Shown here: piece after piece, positions 16,908 through 25,505 of the stretch
Layout of the letters: each line of letters starts with the position of its first letter
Position numbering within the stretch: position 1 is the stretch's first letter
Assembly: GCA_963786225.1 (NCBI GenBank)
Contig: CAWAYQ010000024.1
Span: forward strand, 62,001-126,000
DNA: 64,000 nucleotides
Origin: Flaviflagellibacter sp963786225
GTDB lineage: Bacteria > Pseudomonadota > Alphaproteobacteria > Rhizobiales > Methylopilaceae
Direction: 5' to 3'
Notes under the pieces: model-generated
The model's database searches: none
What the model saw: only the letters and a program-made list of their open reading frames with translations
Told to the model about the DNA's origin: nothing
Program-made: the position numbers and the translations under genes

Positions 16908-18108
16908 TGCGGCAGGGATCGCCGGCCGCTTTCGCGGGGTCTTCGGCGGGGCGAACGATCAGGCATTCGGTGTCCGCCAAAATTCGCATCATCGACGAAT
17001 CCTGACGCGGAAACGGAGCCGCTACCGGCGGTTCGCCGTCGCGGAACGTAAGCGTGGCGCGCAGATAATCGGCGCGCCAATCGTTTGCGGGGAGCGGCGA
17101 GGCGAGAACGGCGTGTTCCAGCCTGTTGTCGACCTCGCTGCTGCCCTGAAGAGCGCGCAGCAGCGGAACGAGAAAAAGTCGCGCGCCGACATAGGCCGAG
17201 ACGGGATTGCCCGGCAGGCCGAGCATGCGTGTGGTATCGAGGCGCCCAAACATGATCGGTCGTCCAGGCCGCATGGCAATGCGCCAGAAATCGAGCTCCA
17301 TGCCTTCGTTGCGAAGCGCCTGCTGAACGAGATCGTGTTCCCCGACGGAAGCACCGCCGGTTGTCACCACGACGTCAGCCCCCTGGTCGCGCGCGGTTCT
17401 GGTCGCGCGCTGGATGTCGTCGAGAGTGTCGGGAGCCACACCGAGATTGAGCGGCTCCCCGCCGGCGACCGATATCATCGCCGCGATCATGTAATTGTTG
17501 GACGCCGTGATCTGTTCGGGTTCGGGTTCGCTGCCAGGCGCCGCGAGTTCATCGCCGGTTGAGAGGATCGCAACACGGGGCTTGCGCGCCACTTTCAGTC
17601 TCGTATGGCCCGTCGCGACAGCGAGCGCGAGGACGCGGGGCGATATCTGCGTACCCGCCGTCAGCAGCACATCGCCGTCATGGAAGTCGATACCCGCCGC
17701 CCGGATATGCTCGCCGGGCTTCACATCGGCTTTGACGTGAACCGCGTCGCCCGCACGTTCCGCATTTTCCTGGATCAGGATCGAATCCGCACCGTCAGGA
17801 ACTCCACCGCCGGTGAAGATGCGGACAGTCTGGCCGGGGCCCACCGTGCCGGAAAACAGACGGCCTGCCGCCGCTTCGCCGATCAGGGTCAATTGCGCGC
17901 CGGTCGTCGCGTCCCCGGCGCGGACGGCATAGCCATCCATTGCGGACGATGCGAAGGGCGGCTGCGTGCGTTTGGCCGAAACGGATTCGGCGAGTGTGCG
18001 GCCGAGCGCATCGGACACCGGAATTGTATCGCTGCCCAGGAGAGCGGCTCCGTGCAGCACGCGGGCCAGCGCATCCGAGACCGAAAGCAGAGGATCTTTC
18101 GGTTTCAT
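16882..18108 (-). CDS. moeA: Molybdopterin molybdenumtransferase MoeA
   Basis: Inserts molybdate into adenylylated molybdopterin in the last step of molybdenum cofactor synthesis. The 408-residue cytosolic product begins LLSVSDALARVL and carries SAMDGYAVRAGD, GGGVPDGADSILIQENA, the LSTGDELAAPG motif of the MoaB/Mog-like domain, VVTTGGASVGEHD and LGLPGNPVSAYV. It is the last gene of the minus-strand trp-moa cluster and starts six bases after moaC. Its end overlaps thiE. Confidence 0.96.
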   Translation of the reverse strand: MKPKDPLLSVSDALARVLHGAALLGSDTIPVSDALGRTLAESVSAKRTQPPFASSAMDGYAVRAGDATTGAQLTLIGEAAAGRLFSGTVGPGQTVRIFTGGGVPDGADSILIQENAERAGDAVHVKADVKPGEHIRAAGIDFHDGDVLLTAGTQISPRVLALAVATGHTRLKVARKPRVAILSTGDELAAPGSEPEPEQITASNNYMIAAMISVAGGEPLNLGVAPDTLDDIQRATRTARDQGADVVVTTGGASVGEHDLVQQALRNEGMELDFWRIAMRPGRPIMFGRLDTTRMLGLPGNPVSAYVGARLFLVPLLRALQGSSEVDNRLEHAVLASPLPANDWRADYLRATLTFRDGEPPVAAPFPRQDSSMMRILADTECLIVRPAEDPAKAAGDPCRIIRLGVNS

Positions 18109-18114
18109 GGTCAG

Positions 18115-18597
18115 TCAGTCCACGCGCCAGTCGCCGCTGCGGCCGCCGGATTTCGAAAGAAGGCGGATATTTTCGATGCGCATGCCGCGATCGACGGCCT
18201 TGGCCATGTCGTAGATCGTGAGGCACGTCACGGAAACGCCGGTCAGGGCTTCCATCTCGACGCCGGTCTGCCCCGTCACCTTTGCCGTACAGACGACATG
18301 GAGACCGGGAAGCGCCGGGTTCGGCGTGATGTCGACGGTGACTTTCGTCAGCATCAGCGGATGGCAGAGCGGAATGAGATCGGAGGTACGCTTGGCGGCC
18401 ATGATCCCGGCTATGCGCGCCGTGCCGATGACGTCCCCCTTCTTGGCGTCGCCGCTGAGGATGAGGTCGAGCGTTGCCATGTCCATGACGACATGGCCCT
18501 CGGCGCGCGCCTCGCGCTCCGTTTCGGCTTTGCCCGAAACGTCGACCATGCGGGCTTCGCCGGTCTCGGAAATGTGAGAGAGCTTTGCCATTGTCAT
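18115..18597 (-). CDS. moaC: Cyclic pyranopterin monophosphate synthase MoaC
   Basis: Second step of molybdenum cofactor synthesis, converting the MoaA product to cyclic pyranopterin monophosphate. The 160-residue product contains MVDVSGKAETEREARAEG, IPLCHPLMLTKV, TGVEMEALTGVSVTCLTIYDMAKAVD, and ends KSGGRSGDWRVD, all MoaC landmarks. The start ATG overlaps the trpC stop by four bases, so the two are probably translated together. Confidence 0.97.
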   Translation of the reverse strand: MTMAKLSHISETGEARMVDVSGKAETEREARAEGHVVMDMATLDLILSGDAKKGDVIGTARIAGIMAAKRTSDLIPLCHPLMLTKVTVDITPNPALPGLHVVCTAKVTGQTGVEMEALTGVSVTCLTIYDMAKAVDRGMRIENIRLLSKSGGRSGDWRVD

Positions 18598-19403
18598 TCC
18601 GCCGCCGAGCGTACGGGTGTCAGCAGCGCGCGGGTCGCGGCCTCGACATCGTCCTGACGCATCAGGCTTTCGCCGACCAGTATCGCGCGAGCGCCGGCAT
18701 GGGCGAGCCGCGCGACGTCGGCAGGCGTGAAGATGCCGCTCTCGCCGACGATGATGCGGTCGTGCGGAACGCGCGGCGCGAGGCGTTCGGTGACGTCGAG
18801 CGACACGTCGAAGGTGCGCAGATCGCGATTGTTGATGCCGATCATCCGCGCGTCCAGTTCGAGCGCGCGGTCGAGTTCGGCCTCGTTGTGGACTTCCGCG
18901 AGCACGTCGAGGTTCCAGTCCTTCGCCGCGCGGGCGAGATCGCGCGCCTCGGCATCGGTGACGCCCGCGAGGATGATGAGCACGCAGTCGGCGCCCCAGG
19001 CACGCGCTTCCGCCACCTGGTAGGGCTCATACATGAAGTCCTTGCGCAGCGCCGGAAGGTCGCAAGCCGCGCGGGCGACGGTGAGATATTCCGGCGCGCC
19101 CTGAAAGCTCGGCCTGTCGGTGAGGATGGAGAGGCAGGCAGCACCACCCCTGGCATAGGCGACGGCGAGGGCAGCGGGGTCGAAGTCGGGGCGGATCAAG
19201 CCTTTGGAAGGGCTGGCCTTTTTAACCTCGGCAATGAGTGCGGTCCGGCCCGCCGCGATCTTCCCGGCGAGAGCATCGGCGAAGCCACGCGCGGGCGGAG
19301 CGGCGCGGGCTGCCTTCTCCACCTCGATGAGGGGCCGGGCGGCTTTGGCCTCCGCAATCTCGCGGCGCTTGTAGGCTTCGATTTTCGACAGAATGTCGGA
19401 CAT
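18594..19403 (-). CDS. trpC: Indole-3-glycerol phosphate synthase TrpC
   Basis: Closes the indole ring in tryptophan synthesis. The 269-residue TIM barrel shows IAEVKKASPSKGLI with the catalytic lysine, CLSILTDRPSFQG, PALRKDFMYEPYQV, CVLIILAGV, DVLAEVHNEAEL, IGINNRDLRTF and GESGIFTPADVARL. ATG 19403 has a short purine tract (GGGAGG) close by. It is separated from trpD by a 210-base palindromic repeat block, so a separate promoter or read-through is needed. Confidence 0.97.
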   Translation of the reverse strand: MSDILSKIEAYKRREIAEAKAARPLIEVEKAARAAPPARGFADALAGKIAAGRTALIAEVKKASPSKGLIRPDFDPAALAVAYARGGAACLSILTDRPSFQGAPEYLTVARAACDLPALRKDFMYEPYQVAEARAWGADCVLIILAGVTDAEARDLARAAKDWNLDVLAEVHNEAELDRALELDARMIGINNRDLRTFDVSLDVTERLAPRVPHDRIIVGESGIFTPADVARLAHAGARAILVGESLMRQDDVEAATRALLTPVRSAAE

Positions 19404-19416
19404 GGGAGGTTCTTAT

Positions 19417-19606
19417 CCTCTCCCATGGGGAGAGGTCGAGTCGCGCGGAGCGCGACCGGGTGAGGGGGTACGGATTATCCGGATAGCTCGCACTCCTCAC
19501 CCCGGTCGCCACTCAACTCGGCTATAGCCGAGTTGAGCATCAAGAGCGCCGAACTCGGGTAGACCCGAGTTCGGTGGCGAGTCGGCCCTCTCCCTATGGG
19601 AGAGGG
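19417..19606. repeat. Composite palindromic repeat block between trpD and trpC
   Basis: Nested hairpins fill most of the trpD-trpC gap. They are CCTCTCCC/GGGAGAGG at 19417-19435, GTCGCGC/GCGCGAC at 19440-19456, a perfect 26-bp palindrome at 19512-19537, a 12-base-arm hairpin at 19549-19574 (CCGAACTCGGGT/ACCCGAGTTCGG), and CCCTCTCCC/GGGAGAGGG at 19586-19606. The first and last hairpins are related and inverted, and CGACCGGGTGAGG near 19453 is answered by CCTCACCCCGGTCG near 19495, so the block is an overall imperfect inverted repeat. The ACTCGGGT-type core links it to the copies at 13888 and 31061. No gene is seen inside it. Confidence 0.88.
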
Positions 19607-19613
19607 AGGCGCA

Positions 19614-20627
19614 TCAACTGTTTGACACTTTAACAAGCTTCTCCAAACACGCCTTCGCCGCGCCGGTGTCGATGCTTGCTCCGGCCAGAATGACGGCGTC
19701 CGCGAGGTTCTCCGCCTTGCCGGCCACGACCAGGCCCGCGGCGGCGTTCAGCACCGAGACGTCGCGATAGGCGCTCTCTACGCCGTCGAGAACGCTCAGC
19801 AGCGCCGCGGCATTGTAGGCGCCGTCGCCGCCCTTCAGGTCCGCCGCCTCGCAGCACATCAGACCCAGCTCTTCGGGGTGGATGTCGAACATGCGGACTT
19901 TGCCGTTCTTGACCTCGGCCGCGAAGGTCTTGCCGGTGCCCGTGATCTCGTCGAGGCCGTCCGAGCCGTGCACGACCCAGGCATGCTCGGTGCCGAGCGC
20001 GGCCAACGCATGGGCGATCGGCTCGACCCAGGTCGGGGCGAACACGCCGACCATCATGCGCGTGACGCCGGCCGGGTTCGAAAGCGGGCCGAGAATATTG
20101 AAGATGGTGCGGATGCCGAGTTCGACACGGACCGGACCGACATACTTCATCGCCGAATGGTGGTTCGGCGCGAACATGAAGCCGATGCCGGCCTCGCGGA
20201 TGCAGTCCGCGATCTTTTCCGGCGGCATGTCGATCTTGACGCCGAGCGCCGTCAATACATCCGCCGCGCCGGATTTCGATGACAGAGCGCGGTTGCCGTG
20301 CTTTGCGACCGGAACACCCGCGCCGGCCACAATGAAGGCCGCGCAGGTCGAAATGTTGTAGGAGCCGGCGCTGTCGCCGCCGGTGCCGACGACGTCGATC
20401 GCACCCTCGGGCGCCTCGACCTTCGTCATCTTGGCACGCATCACCGAGACCGCGCCGGCGATCTCGTCCACCGTTTCGCCGCGCACGCGCAGCGCCATCA
20501 GAAAAGCGCCGATCTGGGCGGGCGTCGCTTCGCCCGACATGATGATGTCGAATGCTTCGGTCGCTTCCTCGCGGGAAAGCGGCAGACCCGTCGAAACGCG
20601 GGCGATGAAAGGACGGAAACGTTCCAC
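19614..20627 (-). CDS. trpD: Anthranilate phosphoribosyltransferase TrpD
   Basis: Transfers phosphoribosyl to anthranilate in tryptophan synthesis. The 337-residue product has the PRPP-binding motif VGTGGDSAGSYNISTCAAF, AKHGNRALSSKSGAADVLTALG, FMFAPNHHSAMKYVGPVR and NILGPLSNPA. The start is GTG at 20627, two bases after the trpG stop. Together with trpG it makes the usual trpGD pair. Confidence 0.97.
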   Translation of the reverse strand: MERFRPFIARVSTGLPLSREEATEAFDIIMSGEATPAQIGAFLMALRVRGETVDEIAGAVSVMRAKMTKVEAPEGAIDVVGTGGDSAGSYNISTCAAFIVAGAGVPVAKHGNRALSSKSGAADVLTALGVKIDMPPEKIADCIREAGIGFMFAPNHHSAMKYVGPVRVELGIRTIFNILGPLSNPAGVTRMMVGVFAPTWVEPIAHALAALGTEHAWVVHGSDGLDEITGTGKTFAAEVKNGKVRMFDIHPEELGLMCCEAADLKGGDGAYNAAALLSVLDGVESAYRDVSVLNAAAGLVVAGKAENLADAVILAGASIDTGAAKACLEKLVKVSNS

Positions 20628-20628
20628 G

Positions 20629-21231
20629 TCAGGCCGCGCGCTTCTTGTTGTTCCACTCTTCGGCGAGCTTCAGGAAGTTCGCAAAAATGGTGGAGCCGTG
20701 TTCGGACGCGATGCTTTCCGGATGAAACTGCACGCCGTGGACGGGATAGGACGTGTGAGCGAGGCCCATGATGAGGCCGTCTTCGCTTTCCGCCGTCACT
20801 TCGAGATCCTTCGGCAGCGTCGCGCGGTCGACGACCAGGGAATGATAACGCGTCGCATGGATGGGTTCGTTGATGCCGCGGAACACGCTCCGGCCCGTGT
20901 GCTTGATCGTGTTGACCTTGCCGTGGACGGGGAAGGGGGCGCGGATGACATCGCCGCCATAGACGTCGCCCATGGCCTGAAGGCCGAGGCAGATGCCGAG
21001 GATCGGCACGTCCGATCCCGCGCGCTCTATCAGGTCGCAGGAAATGCCGGCTTCCTTGGGCGTGCAGGGACCGGGCGAGATGACGATGGCGTCGGGCTTC
21101 GAGGCCAGAACCTCGTCGACCGTCGTCTTGTCGTTGCGCACGACCGTCACCTGTGCGCCGAGCCGCCCGATCGCGTGCAGCACGTTGAAGGTGAAGCTGT
21201 CGTAATTGTCGATGAGTGTGACGCGGGTCAT
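20629..21231 (-). CDS. trpG: Anthranilate synthase component II (glutamine amidotransferase)
   Basis: Supplies ammonia from glutamine to TrpE. The 200-residue class I amidotransferase shows LIDNYDSFTFNVLHAIG, VISPGPCTPKEAG, the nucleophile motif PILGICLGLQAMG and the histidine-glutamate end HGVQFHPESIASEHG. It is separated from trpE by a gene for a cyclic-nucleotide-binding protein, an insertion in the usual trpE-trpG order. Confidence 0.97.
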   Translation of the reverse strand: MTRVTLIDNYDSFTFNVLHAIGRLGAQVTVVRNDKTTVDEVLASKPDAIVISPGPCTPKEAGISCDLIERAGSDVPILGICLGLQAMGDVYGGDVIRAPFPVHGKVNTIKHTGRSVFRGINEPIHATRYHSLVVDRATLPKDLEVTAESEDGLIMGLAHTSYPVHGVQFHPESIASEHGSTIFANFLKLAEEWNNKKRAA

Positions 21232-21272
21232 GGGCGGCTTTTAGCAGAGCAGGCGGCCATTTGGCGAGACCG

Positions 21273-21893
21273 TCAGGCACGGCCTCCGGCCTGCCGCGTG
21301 GCGTTCTCCGTCAGTCTCTGGGCGATGAGCTGGATGAGATACCAGCCGAACTCCGGGTTCTGGAAGTAGAGCTGCTTGATCTGATCGCCTTCGACGGACA
21401 GGAGGCGGCACGGCGTCACGCACTCGGCGGTCTGGGTGCGGATGCCGTCCTTGGTGAAGAAGGCGATCTCGCCGAACAGCGTCCCTTCGCCGATCTCGAC
21501 ACCGATCTCCTGAAAGCGGATCGTGCCGGAGGCGAGGAAATAGAGCCGGTCGCCCTGATCCCCCTTCCTGAACAGCACCGTGCCTTCCGGAAGGTCCCGG
21601 GCGTCGGCGAAAGGCTGAAGCCATTCCGCGTGCATGCCGCTGGCGGGAGCGGCCTTCACGTCCGCGATCAGCTTCTTCATCTGCGCGAGACGGTAGAGGT
21701 TCATCGGCAACTGGACGGTGTTCTGGATGGCATTGGGCCAGAAGCCCGAGGCCAGGGCTCCCACAATCGCGACGATATTGCTCGCCGCCGCGGAGAACCT
21801 CAGCGGGATCATGGTGCGGGAGAAGGTGGAGGTCAGGCTGAGAACCATCGCGACCCAGCCGGCATAGGGAAGATAGGTAAGAAAGGTGTCCAT
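21273..21893 (-). CDS. Membrane protein with C-terminal cyclic-nucleotide-binding domain
   Basis: A 206-residue protein. The first 65 residues are hydrophobic, with two or three likely membrane segments (TYLPYAGWVAMVLSLTS and ASNIVAIVGALASGF) followed by a basic stretch. From about residue 85 a cNMP-binding beta-roll is seen: GTVLFRKGDQGDRLYFLASG, GTLFGEIAFFTKDGIRTQT, AECVTPCRLLSV. The phosphate-binding cassette reads FGEIAFFTKDGIRTQT, keeping the FGE and the arginine. There is no helix-turn-helix, so it is not a CRP-type DNA-binding regulator. It sits between trpE and trpG on the same strand; its ligand and its relation to tryptophan synthesis are unknown. Confidence 0.85.
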   Translation of the reverse strand: MDTFLTYLPYAGWVAMVLSLTSTFSRTMIPLRFSAAASNIVAIVGALASGFWPNAIQNTVQLPMNLYRLAQMKKLIADVKAAPASGMHAEWLQPFADARDLPEGTVLFRKGDQGDRLYFLASGTIRFQEIGVEIGEGTLFGEIAFFTKDGIRTQTAECVTPCRLLSVEGDQIKQLYFQNPEFGWYLIQLIAQRLTENATRQAGGRA

Positions 21894-21947
21894 CCGCGAC
21901 CATTAGTAAAATAAGGCGCCGGTCGCGATCTGGTTCGAAGGGCCTTT

Positions 21948-23465
21948 CTACTGCCCGCGTTTCGCCTGGCTGGCGAAGCGGACGGCCTCCTCGGCGGCGC
22001 GGAACTGGGCGCGGGCCTTGTTGATGCACTCGGCATTTTCGCTTTCCGGCACCGAGTCGGCGACGATGCCGGCACCGGCCTGAGCGTACATCTTGCCGTT
22101 TTTCACGACCGAGGTGCGGAGCGCGATGCAGGTGTCCATCGCGCCATTGGCGCCGAAATAACCAACGCAGCCCGCATAGACGCCGCGCTTTTCCCTCTCC
22201 AGCTCGTCGATGATTTCCATCGCGCGAACCTTCGGCGCGCCGGAAACGGTGCCTGCCGGAAAGCCCGCAATGAGCGCATCGAGCGCGTCGTGCCCGGCGG
22301 CGAGCTTGCCCTCGACGTTCGAGACGATGTGCATGACGTGCGAATAATATTCGAGGAAGAACTGGTCGGTGACCTCGACGGTCCCGATCTCGGCGACGCG
22401 GCCGACATCGTTGCGTCCGAGATCAAGCAGCATCAAGTGCTCGGCGCGCTCCTTCGGATCGGCCAGAAGATCGTCGGCGAACTCGCGGTCCTCGGCCGGC
22501 GTCGCACCGCGCGGGCGCGTTCCGGCGATGGGACGGATCGTCACGACGCCATCGCGCGAACGGACGAGAATTTCCGGGCTCGAGCAGACGATCTGGAAGC
22601 CGCCGCAATCGAGATAGACGAGGAAGGGGGCGGGGTTTACGCGACGCAGCGCGCGATAGAGCGCGAAGGGCGGCAGTTCGAACGGCGCCTCGAAACGCTG
22701 GGACAGGACGACCTGGAAGATGTCTCCGGCCGCGATGTATTCCTTCGCGCGGGCGACCATTGAAAGATATTCGGCCTTGCTGGTGTTCGATACGAGATCG
22801 GGCGCCGGGTGATCGAGCGCGCCGTCGGTCTCGATCTTGCGCAGTGGCTTGTCGAGCGCGTCGAGGGCGTCGTGGATGCGCTCCTGCGCCCGGGCGAGCG
22901 CGGCGTCCGAGCCGAGGCCCGCTGCGGGACGCGCGGGCGTAACCACAGTGATCTCGTCCTTCACCGCGTCGAAAATCACCATCACGGTCGGGCGCATCAT
23001 CAGCGCGTCCGGCACGCCAAGCACGTCCGGGTTCGGCTCCGGCAGCTCTTCCATATGCCGGACCATGTCGTAGGCGAGATAGCCGAACACGCCCGCGGCC
23101 ATGGGCGGCAATGTGTCGGGCATCGGAATCGCGGATTCGACCAGCAATGCGCGCAGCGAATCGAGCGGCGGCAGGTTCGTCGGCTCGAATGCATCCGTCG
23201 CGGTATCGGGCGACCGATTGATCGAGGCACCTTTGCCCTCGCACTTCCAGATCAGATCGGGGTTGAGCCCGATCATGGAATAGCGTCCGCGCGTAACGCC
23301 GCCTTCGACCGATTCGAGAAGGAACGTATTGGTGCGGCCCTCCGCCAATTTCAGATAAGCGGAGACCGGCGTTTCCAGATCGGCGACGAGCGTCGTCCAG
23401 ACGACCTGCGGCCGCCCGGCGGCATAGGCCGCGGCGAAGGCCTCCGGTGTCGGTTCGAAGCGCAT
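21948..23465 (-). CDS. trpE: Anthranilate synthase component I
   Basis: Converts chorismate to anthranilate with ammonia from TrpG. The 505-residue product has the feedback-site motif TFLLES near the N-terminus, suggesting tryptophan inhibition, and catalytic motifs NPAPFLVYLDCGGF, IAGTRPRGAT, LLDLGRNDVGRV, AGFPAGTVSGAPKVRAM and GAGIVADSVPESE. ATG 23465 gives the proper N-terminus MRFEPTPEAF; the longer frame would overlap ppiD. It starts seven bases after ppiD, so both probably share a transcript. No leader peptide or attenuator is visible. Confidence 0.97.
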   Translation of the reverse strand: MRFEPTPEAFAAAYAAGRPQVVWTTLVADLETPVSAYLKLAEGRTNTFLLESVEGGVTRGRYSMIGLNPDLIWKCEGKGASINRSPDTATDAFEPTNLPPLDSLRALLVESAIPMPDTLPPMAAGVFGYLAYDMVRHMEELPEPNPDVLGVPDALMMRPTVMVIFDAVKDEITVVTPARPAAGLGSDAALARAQERIHDALDALDKPLRKIETDGALDHPAPDLVSNTSKAEYLSMVARAKEYIAAGDIFQVVLSQRFEAPFELPPFALYRALRRVNPAPFLVYLDCGGFQIVCSSPEILVRSRDGVVTIRPIAGTRPRGATPAEDREFADDLLADPKERAEHLMLLDLGRNDVGRVAEIGTVEVTDQFFLEYYSHVMHIVSNVEGKLAAGHDALDALIAGFPAGTVSGAPKVRAMEIIDELEREKRGVYAGCVGYFGANGAMDTCIALRTSVVKNGKMYAQAGAGIVADSVPESENAECINKARAQFRAAEEAVRFASQAKRGQ

Positions 23466-23472
23466 GGCGTCC

Positions 23473-25359
23473 TTACTGTTCGGTCTGAACGCCGATGGCG
23501 GTTGCCAGCGCCTGGCTGTTGATCGACGTGCCGAGATCGTTCTGAAGCTGCGCCACATATTGTGCGGCGAGATCGTTTGCGACGGTATCGGCGATGCGGT
23601 CTTTGAGCTCCTTCGCGCCGGCGTCCGCCATATTGAGCGGCGGCGTTTCGATCGCCGTCACCTGGAAGAGCGCACGTCCGTCATCGGCGGTCGGGGCGGA
23701 GCCGAAGCCGCCGCGCGGCGTCGCGAAAATCTGCGCCGCAACACTCTGGCCGAGATCGCCGCCGCGGCGGTCGAGTTTTTCCGCCGCGAGCACTTCCACG
23801 CCTTCGCGTTTTGCAAGGTCGGGCAGTTTCAGCGAGCCGTCGTTCAGCGCCTTCAGGGTCTCGTCGGCCTTGGCGTCGAGGCGCTTGCGGGCCTCTTCGG
23901 CTTTCCACCGTGCCAGAACATCGTCCTTGGCCTCTTCGTAGGTACGCTGGCGTGCTGGATCGACCTTGGTGACGTCGTACCAGACATAACCTCCGCCCTC
24001 GATCTGGACCGCATTGTTCTCGACACCGACGTCCGATTGGAACACCTCATTCAACACGACGGCGCCGCCGGGAATATCGGCAAGCGTATTGCCGCTGCGG
24101 CCCTGGCGGTCGACGTTTTCGATCGTCCGCAGGTCGAGGTTCTGCTTTGTCGCGATTTCGGCGAGCGTCATCCCGCTGGCGCGGTCGTCCTCGATCTGGT
24201 CGTGCAGCGTCAAAAGCTTGTCCTGTGCACGCTCGACCGCCATTTCGGTGCGCAGGCTTTCCTTCACGTCGTCGAAGTTCGGAACGACTTCCGGCTGGAC
24301 GGCCGTCACGCGGAGGAGGACTGTCGAAAACTGGCCTTCGACCGGCTCGCTGACCTGGCCCTGCGGCAGCGCGAACGCGGCGTCGCCGATGACCTTGTCC
24401 ACAATTTCGGCGCGGCTCACGGAGCCGAGCGACAAATCGGGCGCCGCAACATTGCGGGCGGTTGCGATTTCCTCGAACGTCGTGCCGGCCTTGATCTTTC
24501 CTGAAGCTTCCTGCGCCTGGGACAGGGACGGGAACGTGATGCGCTCGACGGTGCGGCGTTCGGGTGTTCCGAGCCGCGCCTTGTCTTGCTCGAAGCGTGT
24601 CCGCACATCCTCGTCGCTGATCGTTTCCTTGGCGGCGAGCGCGGCAGGGGTTGCCGCGATCAAATTCACGGAACGCTGCTCGGGCGCCTGGAGGGTGCCC
24701 TTGCGCTCCTCGAAAAACGCTTTGAGCGTCGTTTCGTCGGGGGCGGCGATGTCCGAGCCGTCCGACCCCGGCAGAAGGACATAGCTCGCGGAGCGGCGTT
24801 CGTTCTGATGACGGAACACGGCTTCGGTCAGGACATCCGGTGCGCCGACGCCGGTGATAAGCCCGTCGAGCACCTGACGGCGCAGCATGAGGCGGCGCTC
24901 CAGCGCGACATACATCGGTTCGTTAAGGCCGTTGGAACGCAGGATCTGGTCGAAGCGGTTGGGATCGAACGCGCCGTTCGGGCCGCGGAACGTCTCGTCC
25001 TTCATGATGGCATCGGCGACGGCCGTTTGCGGCACGCCGAGCTTCAGGCGCTTGGCCTGTTCTTCCAAAGTGGCCTCGGCCATGATGTCGCCGAGCACGC
25101 GGCGGTCCAGTCCGATGGCGCGGGCGTCGGCGGGCGTCAGCGCGCGGCCGAACTGGCTTCCTGCGCGCTGCATTTCGCGGTTGAATCGGTCGCGGAAGGT
25201 CTCGACCTGGATATCGGTGTCGCCGACTTTCGCGAGGGTCGTGGTGGCGCCCATGCGGAAAACGTCGGCGACGCCCCAGATCGCGAAGCTGATCACGATG
25301 AGGCCAAGGATGACCTTCATGATGATGCCGGCAGTTTTGTTACGCAGCGTGGTGAGCAT
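23473..25359 (-). CDS. ppiD: Peptidyl-prolyl cis-trans isomerase/chaperone, PpiD type
   Basis: Membrane-anchored periplasmic chaperone of 628 residues that helps newly exported proteins fold near the Sec translocon. Seen are one N-terminal membrane helix (IIMKVILGLIVISFAIWGVADVF), the SurA-N-like chaperone domain (VETFRDRFNREMQR ... DRRVLGDIMAEATLEEQAKRLKLGV), and a central parvulin-like domain with FEEIATARNVAAPDLSLGSVSRAEI and PQGQVSEPVEGQFSTVLLRV. ATG 25359 is chosen because it places the membrane segment about 12 residues in. It is placed ahead of trpE, as in many alphaproteobacteria. Confidence 0.92.
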   Translation of the reverse strand: MLTTLRNKTAGIIMKVILGLIVISFAIWGVADVFRMGATTTLAKVGDTDIQVETFRDRFNREMQRAGSQFGRALTPADARAIGLDRRVLGDIMAEATLEEQAKRLKLGVPQTAVADAIMKDETFRGPNGAFDPNRFDQILRSNGLNEPMYVALERRLMLRRQVLDGLITGVGAPDVLTEAVFRHQNERRSASYVLLPGSDGSDIAAPDETTLKAFFEERKGTLQAPEQRSVNLIAATPAALAAKETISDEDVRTRFEQDKARLGTPERRTVERITFPSLSQAQEASGKIKAGTTFEEIATARNVAAPDLSLGSVSRAEIVDKVIGDAAFALPQGQVSEPVEGQFSTVLLRVTAVQPEVVPNFDDVKESLRTEMAVERAQDKLLTLHDQIEDDRASGMTLAEIATKQNLDLRTIENVDRQGRSGNTLADIPGGAVVLNEVFQSDVGVENNAVQIEGGGYVWYDVTKVDPARQRTYEEAKDDVLARWKAEEARKRLDAKADETLKALNDGSLKLPDLAKREGVEVLAAEKLDRRGGDLGQSVAAQIFATPRGGFGSAPTADDGRALFQVTAIETPPLNMADAGAKELKDRIADTVANDLAAQYVAQLQNDLGTSINSQALATAIGVQTEQ

Positions 25360-25505
25360 GGACCTGCCTGGAAACGGGTATGAAATTTGCGGGCATATAG
25401 CCTGAGACGGGGCGAGGATCATAGAGGCGGGGGCAATTGTGCCGCAACGCTTGCACACAACCCTGCGAGTACGTCAGTTAACGGCCATGTTGAGGGGGAT
25501 TTCAC

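Noticed and set aside
19417..19606. CRISPR array or small RNA gene in the trpC-trpD gap
   Set aside because: The hairpins differ from each other, are not regularly spaced and have no unique spacers; a composite palindromic repeat explains them.
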